Part shown: piece by piece, positions 24,701-27,841 of the stretch | Numbering within the stretch: the stretch's first letter is position 1 | Layout of the letters: each line of letters begins with the position of its first letter | Assembly (NCBI GenBank): GCA_032229885.1 | Contig: JAVYAJ010000333.1 | Coordinates: 1 to 27,841, forward strand | From: Anammoximicrobium sp032229885 | Lineage (GTDB): Bacteria; Planctomycetota; Planctomycetia; Pirellulales; Pirellulaceae | Direction of reading: 5' to 3' | DNA length: 27,841 bases | The notes under the pieces: generated by a model | Database searches by the model: none | What the model saw: only the letters and a program-made list of their open reading frames with translations | Told to the model about the DNA's origin: nothing | Made by a program: the position numbers and the translations under genes

Positions 24701-25184
24701 GGGTCTGCTCGGCAAAAATGCGATCCTCATCGTCGAATTCGCCGTGCAACGGCGCCGCGACGGGTTATCCTTCCGCGAAGCGGCCATCGAGGGTGGCAGG
24801 TTGCGATTCCGGCCCATCCAGATGACGTCTTTTGCATTCATCGTGGGCCTATTGCCGCTGCTCAACGCCACCGGCGCCGGATCGCTCGGAAACCGGACCA
24901 TCGGCGCCACAGGCGTCGGCGGGATGCTCGTGGGCACGGTGCTGGGCGTGTTGGTGATCCCCGGGCTGTACTATGTGTTCGCCATACTCGGCGGCGGACG
25001 GAAACTGCTCCGTGATGAGGTGGACACGCCGCTGAGTGAACTTCCTCAAGACGGGATCCTGCTGCCCAACAGCGACGAGGAAAGGCACGAGGGCTCTGCC
25101 GGGGCGGACGAAGCCCACGCGGCGGATGATGCTCCGAGAGCCCCCGGCGCCTCCGGCAATTCGCCCGGTTCCGAGCTGTCCTGA
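21783..25184 (+). CDS. RND efflux pump, HAE-1 (AcrB-like) family
   Basis: 1133 residues, somewhat longer than AcrB (about 1050). It begins directly with the first helix (MFTNILHRPALAIVISILLV), followed by porter-domain motifs (ISQFPSIAPPTVEV, YPGASANVL) and helices 2-6. Helix 4 reads IGIVVD409-N410-AIVVVE, where AcrB-type pumps have Asp-Asp. The helix 10 lysine is present in GLLGKNAILIVEF. The central loop (about 501-575) carries an extra strongly hydrophobic stretch (ILGLLLLVPLTYLAYYLWG and LGFLLILAPLV) where AcrB has a short cytoplasmic helix. A charged 60-residue cytoplasmic tail ends the protein. It exports a hydrophobic or amphiphilic compound using the proton gradient. No Shine-Dalgarno is visible before ATG 21783. 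Confidence 0.95.
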   Translation: MFTNILHRPALAIVISILLVFLGGLGIVTLPISQFPSIAPPTVEVAIAYPGASANVLVDSVLIPLEQSINGVQNMRYIVSDATSAGEATIRIFFEPGTDPNINVVNVQNRVNIVMNRLPVLVQREGILVSQVVPSMLMYVNIFSTDKNADQTFLYNFANVNIMPVIKRIQGMGLPRNLGNRAFAMRIWLNPERLRAYRISSEDIMEALAEQSVIGSPGRLGQATGKTSQSLEYVLTYVGRYNKPEQYANIILRANPDGEILRLKDVATVELGSEFFDIYSDIDGHPAASIVLKQAPGSNAATVIKEVKEELERIKEESFPPGMDYEIAYDVSKFVDASIEKVLHTLLEAFILVSLVVYMFLGDVRSTVIPALAVPVSLIGTFFFMQVFGLSINLITLFAMVLSIGIVVDNAIVVVEAVHVKMHENHLSPYRASMEVLHEIAGAIIAITLVMTAVFIPVTFIPGPVGTFYRQFGITMAASILLSGLVAITLTPVLCAMILKPPAAPKPANIARRMLRVVARWILGLLLLVPLTYLAYYLWGRLGFLLILAPLVQRPFDRAVELVTRGYAGILRLVANRRALTALAIAGFIVATYFVNLRLPTGFIPGEDQGIIYGIIQTPPGSTLEYTNSKAHELEAIAKTLDEVTSVTSLAGYEVLTEGRGSNAGTCIINLKTWSDRQRTARQLIEELEEKCHELTNVKIEFFEPPAVPGFGAAGGFSMRLLDKTNATDYQRLGEVTKSFMTALSERKELKGLFTFYTSDYPQYELIINNDVAMQKGVSIGKALNHLNILIGSTYEQGFILYGQYYKVYVQAAPQFRRFPEDIERLFVKNDHGDMVPYSTFLRIEKKQSLNEITRYNLYPSASIQGAPNAGYSSGQAIQAIKEVAAQTLPRGYDIGWEGLSYDEARKGNESIYIFLIVVAFVYLVLVGQYESFGLPLAVILSLPVGVVGSFLMLWLLGLTNDVYAQIGLVMLVGLLGKNAILIVEFAVQRRRDGLSFREAAIEGGRLRFRPIQMTSFAFIVGLLPLLNATGAGSLGNRTIGATGVGGMLVGTVLGVLVIPGLYYVFAILGGGRKLLRDEVDTPLSELPQDGILLPNSDEERHEGSAGADEAHAADDAPRAPGASGNSPGSELS

Positions 25185-25611
25185 TCCCCGGCGCACGGCC
25201 GACCTCGCGAGTGCGCACACGGGCGGATGCCGTGTGCTAGCGGCGCGCGTGTGCTGCCCGCCGTTGTCGACCGGCGTTGTCTCTGGGCTGACTGCGTTTG
25301 CGCGTTGGCCGGCATTTCCCGCGACGACACGCGCGTCGTCGCCGGAATCCCGATGGACGGGCAACGCTGTGAGCGGGCGATCATCTACTCGATCCAGGCC
25401 ATCGCATCCATGCCTGCATTCACCAGCCGTGGCCGGAGCAATCGGAATCATCGTTGTAATTGTTAATAACCCGATCTCTTGCAACCGAAAAACTTGGAGG
25501 GGGCCAACGTGACGATCACCGTGTGCGAGAGCGCGGCGCGTTCGTTCCGACGCGTCTGCGTCGGCGATGGGAGGCTCCGGATTGTGAGACAATGGGCTGA
25601 GGTCGACGGGG
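25185..25611. other. Intergenic region between RND pump and outer-membrane factor
   Basis: 427 bases, unusually long for genes of one efflux operon. It contains a perfect hairpin (25321-25342) and a short AT-rich stretch (about 25448-25475) that could house an internal promoter. A GTG start with a very strong ribosome site lies at 25509. Confidence 0.5.
25321..25342. other. Perfect hairpin in the pump/outer-membrane-factor gap
   Basis: GCGACGAC (25321-25328) and GTCGTCGC (25335-25342) form an 8-bp GC-rich stem around ACGCGC. No T-run follows. It could stabilise the upstream mRNA or partly terminate transcription between the pump and the outer-membrane factor. Confidence 0.5.
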
Positions 25612-25739
25612 ATGTTCCGGCAAATGAGACTCCCAGACACAACACGATGGAAACGGCTGCTAGCGACCGTCGCGATCGGCGGCGCGCTGCTGGTCTTGCC
25701 CTCTTGCGCGATCCCTCACCTGAGGGACTCGGAACCTGA
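25509..25739 (+). CDS. Possible short leader ORF overlapping the outer-membrane-factor start
   Basis: A GTG at 25509 is preceded by GGAGGGGG (25496-25503), the strongest ribosome-site match in this part of the window. The frame (VTITVCESAARSFRRVCVGD, 76 codons) runs past the start of the outer-membrane-factor gene at 25612 in another frame. The sequence shows no domain and turns Arg-rich in the overlap. It may be a small translated leader that couples ribosomes to the downstream gene, or chance. Confidence 0.25.
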   Translation: MTITVCESAARSFRRVCVGDGRLRIVRQWAEVDGDVPANETPRHNTMETAASDRRDRRRAAGLALLRDPSPEGLGT

Positions 25740-27159
25740 GCCTTGCTTGCCGTCGGCTTTCGACATCACCGCCAGTTCCGGCAACGATGACCACTCGCAA
25801 TTGGAAACCGTATATCCAATGGAGGCCACGCGATCCGACGATCTGGCGGTCGAGAATTCCGCGGATCTCAACCCCGTGGACTTTTTCCAGGATGCAACGC
25901 TCGCCGGCCTGATCGATGGAGCGCTGGCCGACAATCGCGAGTTGAAAATCTTGAGCGAGGAGGTCCAGGTCGCCAACAGCGAGGTGTTGGCCGCTCGCGG
26001 AACCTATCTGCCGTTTGTCCGATTCATTCCGGGCGTCGAAGTAGACAAGCCCAGCCGCTATACCGTTCATGGGGCGGTGGAGGATCAACTGGAACCTATT
26101 CCAGGCGTGCGTTTCCCTGATCCGCGGCCCAATTTCCGTTTTGGCTTCAACATCCTGTGGGATCTGGATGTCTGGCGCGAGCTCCGCAATGCCCGCGATG
26201 CGGCCTTTCAGCGATATCTCGCGGCCTGTGAGAAGCGGGACTACTTCGTAACCCAACTGATCTCCGAGGTCGCGGAAAGCTACTACACCTTGATGGCGTT
26301 GGATATGCAGATCCAGACGCTCGACGGGATCATCACCCTCCAGGAGCAGAGTCTGAAAGTGGCCCAGGTCCGCATGGAGGCCGCGCGCGATACGCAATTG
26401 GCCGTGAAACGCTTCGAAGCCGAGGTGCGCAAGAATCAAAGCGAAAAGCTGATCGTCAAACAACAGATCATCGAAGCCGAAAATCGTATCAACTTCCTTA
26501 TCAACCGTTATCCCCAGCCCGTCGAACGGGACTTGACGAAATTCCTGGACTTGACCATCAACTCACTGCACGTTGGGCTTCCCGCGCAGTTGCTCGAACA
26601 CCGCCCCGACATCCGGCAGGCCGAACGGGAACTGGCCGCGGCGGGTCTGGACGTACTCGTCGCCCGAGCCCGCTTCTACCCGCGGGTTGCCCTGAGCGCC
26701 GGCGTGGGTTACGAAGCGTTCAACCCGACGTATCTCCTGCGCCCGGACGCCCTGATGTACAACGTGGGCGGCGAACTGATCGCCCCAGTGATCAACTGGC
26801 GGGCCATCCGGGCGGAATACTTCGGCGCCAACGCCAAACAATTACAGGCCGTCTACAGCTACCAACGTGTCGTGCTCAATGCGTTCACCGAGGTCGTCAA
26901 CCGCCTGTCCAAGGTGCGGAACTACGAAACGAGCTTGGCGATCAAACGCCAGCAGTTGCAAGCGTTGGAATCGTCGGTCAACATCGCCAACCTGCTGTTC
27001 CAAAACGCCCGCGTCGAATACATGGACGTGTTGATGGCCCAACGCGATTTGCTAGAGGCCCAGGCGACGGTGATCGACACCAAACGCGAGCAGCTCGGCG
27101 CCGTCGTCCAAACCTATCAGGCCCTGGGCGGCGGCAGCGGCAACGCGGATGGAGCCTAG
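25612..27159 (+). CDS. Outer-membrane efflux lipoprotein (TolC/NodT family)
   Basis: 515 residues. Start at ATG 25612 (an alternative is 25624). The signal peptide ends in the lipobox L-P-S-C32, giving an outer-membrane lipoprotein as in OprM. Two outer membrane efflux protein repeats follow: the first from about residue 95 (DATLAGLIDGALADNRELKI) to about 300, the second from the family hallmark LLEHRPDIRQAERELAAA (about 330-347) to about 500. Long helices of the periplasmic barrel are evident (AVKRFEAEVRKNQSEKL; SSVNIANLLFQNARVEYMDV). It forms the trimeric exit duct for the adaptor and RND pump encoded immediately upstream. The gap of 427 bases suggests possible separate expression. Confidence 0.94.
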   Translation: MFRQMRLPDTTRWKRLLATVAIGGALLVLPSCAIPHLRDSEPEPCLPSAFDITASSGNDDHSQLETVYPMEATRSDDLAVENSADLNPVDFFQDATLAGLIDGALADNRELKILSEEVQVANSEVLAARGTYLPFVRFIPGVEVDKPSRYTVHGAVEDQLEPIPGVRFPDPRPNFRFGFNILWDLDVWRELRNARDAAFQRYLAACEKRDYFVTQLISEVAESYYTLMALDMQIQTLDGIITLQEQSLKVAQVRMEAARDTQLAVKRFEAEVRKNQSEKLIVKQQIIEAENRINFLINRYPQPVERDLTKFLDLTINSLHVGLPAQLLEHRPDIRQAERELAAAGLDVLVARARFYPRVALSAGVGYEAFNPTYLLRPDALMYNVGGELIAPVINWRAIRAEYFGANAKQLQAVYSYQRVVLNAFTEVVNRLSKVRNYETSLAIKRQQLQALESSVNIANLLFQNARVEYMDVLMAQRDLLEAQATVIDTKREQLGAVVQTYQALGGGSGNADGA

Positions 27160-27253
27160 TGCTGCAAATCACAATTGATGGGACATGAAGAGAAGAGCCT
27201 TCCTTCCGGGGTTGTCGTGGGTTTGGTCGGAGTTGGGCGAGAGGGACGCACAG

Positions 27254-27526
27254 ATGTAGGACACGGAACTTTATCAGGTGATTCTTGATTTGGCGTTGCC
27301 GTGAACGATTTCCAAGGTGCCTCTGGACACGACCGCGCAAGAGATACGAATCCACATCGATCATCCACGGGGAACGAAGTTCGAGTGCCCGGACTGTGAG
27401 CGGAAGTTGCCCTGTTACGACCATGCGGAAACGCGATCGTGGAGGCATTTGGACTCGTGCCAGTTCAAGACGTTCTTGGTTGCTTGGCAGCCTCGCGTGA
27501 ACTGTCCAGAGCATGGCGTGAAAACT
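27254..27526 (+). pseudogene. ISL3-family transposase N-terminal fragment
   Basis: Read from ATG 27254 in one frame: M, stop (TAG 27257-27259, likely former CAG), DTELYQVILDLALP, stop (TGA 27302-27304, likely former TGG), TISKVPLDTTAQEIRIHIDH, then the zinc-finger block FECPDCERKLPCYDH, and TRSWRHLDSCQFKTF through PRVNCPEHGVK. The CPxC...C...CxxHGV zinc ribbon and WRHLD are characteristic of ISL3-type transposase N-termini. Similarity ends at about 27520, exactly where the inverted repeat begins (27527); the catalytic domain is missing. GAGCCTTCCTTCCGGGGTTG at 27195-27214 may be the left terminal repeat of the IS, but this is a weak match from memory. Confidence 0.88.
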
Positions 27527-27841
27527 GCGTTAGAGTCTTAGTTCGTATCATGCGCGCACGGTGCGCGCATCTTGTACAGTGGTGTGTGCAGTACACTTGT
27601 GGGTTAGTGGCACGGGAATGGATTAGGTGGGATTGGGGTGGGATGACTGTTGCGCGCCCCAGACGACAGGGGGCGTGTTGGCCGAAGGCCATCACCACCG
27701 TAGCCTGGGGCAACGCCCCAGGAGTCAGAGAGGACAGAACCCGTGTTGGCCGACGGCCAACATCACCGTATCGCCGCGGCCCGGATGAATATGGCCTTCG
27801 GCCAACAGAGGCACACGCGCGGCGCCAGCCCTGGGGCGTTG
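27527..27841 (-). repeat. Right copy of the ~314-bp inverted repeat
   Basis: Reverse-complement counterpart of 1-313, with the same order of parts: GCGTTAGAGTCTTAGT at the inner edge, the 9-bp-stem hairpin (27550-27570), TGGCCGAAGGCCA (27679-27691), CTGGGGC-AAC-GCCCCAG (27705-27721), TTGGCCGACGGCCAA (27746-27760) and TGGCCTTCGGCCA (27792-27804). The outer edge CCTGGGGCGTTG is at or beyond the window end. The inner edge cuts the ISL3 transposase fragment. A minus-strand frame here resembles in translation the frame of the left copy (CTRCAHRARMIRTKTLT), which follows simply from DNA identity. Confidence 0.85.
27550..27570. repeat. Perfect hairpin inside right repeat
   Basis: ATGCGCGCA (27550-27558) and TGCGCGCAT (27562-27570) around a 3-base loop. 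The stem is identical to that at 270-290; the loop is complementary (CGG against CCG), as expected for an inverted copy. Its exact conservation amid diverged flanks suggests a constrained structural part. Confidence 0.8.

Noticed and set aside
27465..27713. Minus-strand frame in the right repeat
   Set aside because: It crosses from the repeat into the antisense of the ISL3 transposase fragment, so it cannot be a native gene.

Overview
The window is GC-rich, densely coding DNA, most consistent with a planctomycete (Planctomycetota, probably Pirellulales-like). The evidence is the gene set: a Tat-exported Gfo/Idh/MocA (GH109-type) enzyme, a very large secreted glycoside hydrolase, a UVR-motif protein next to a 4Fe-4S protein, a small secreted CxxCH protein and many decayed insertion sequences. 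The placement rests on recognising family patterns by eye; no search was run.

Layout. 1-313 and 27527-27841 are two diverged copies of one roughly 314-bp repeat in opposite orientation, so they bracket the whole window. Inside follow ferritin (471-965), a possible small membrane protein (minus), a secreted mono-heme-type protein with its own terminator (minus), and a plus-strand pair of a UVR-motif protein and a 4Fe-4S protein. Facing them is a GH109-like oxidoreductase (minus). Next on the plus strand come an overlapping pair (polytopic membrane protein plus membrane-anchored toroid-like protein), an Nramp-related transporter without the usual metal-site motifs, an RNase Z-like metallo-hydrolase, HemW, and a 1289-residue secreted glycoside hydrolase.

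17.7-20.0 kb is a decayed island. It holds an unknown small gene coupled by a TGATG overlap to a truncated, frameshifted pseudogene, an IS4/Tn5-type transposase remnant, low-complexity 21-bp repeats and about 1.1 kb without a convincing gene. The right part is a tripartite efflux system in order adaptor, RND pump, outer-membrane factor (20634-27159), preceded by a short signal-bearing ORF. The RND pump has Asp-Asn in place of the usual Asp-Asp proton-relay pair and a hydrophobic insert in its central loop. The window ends with an ISL3-type transposase fragment with two stop codons, cut off exactly where the right-hand repeat begins.

How the genes relate. Ferritin, the 4Fe-4S protein, HemW, the CxxCH protein and the Nramp relative suggest a loose iron/heme/metal theme, but spacing and strands do not make them one operon. 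The two sugar-active enzymes fit the polysaccharide-degrading habit of planctomycetes. I see no CRISPR array, rRNA, tRNA or clear defence system. The least explained elements are the inverted terminal repeats, the membrane-protein/toroid pair, the divergent Nramp relative and the decayed two-gene unit at 17.7-18.5 kb.
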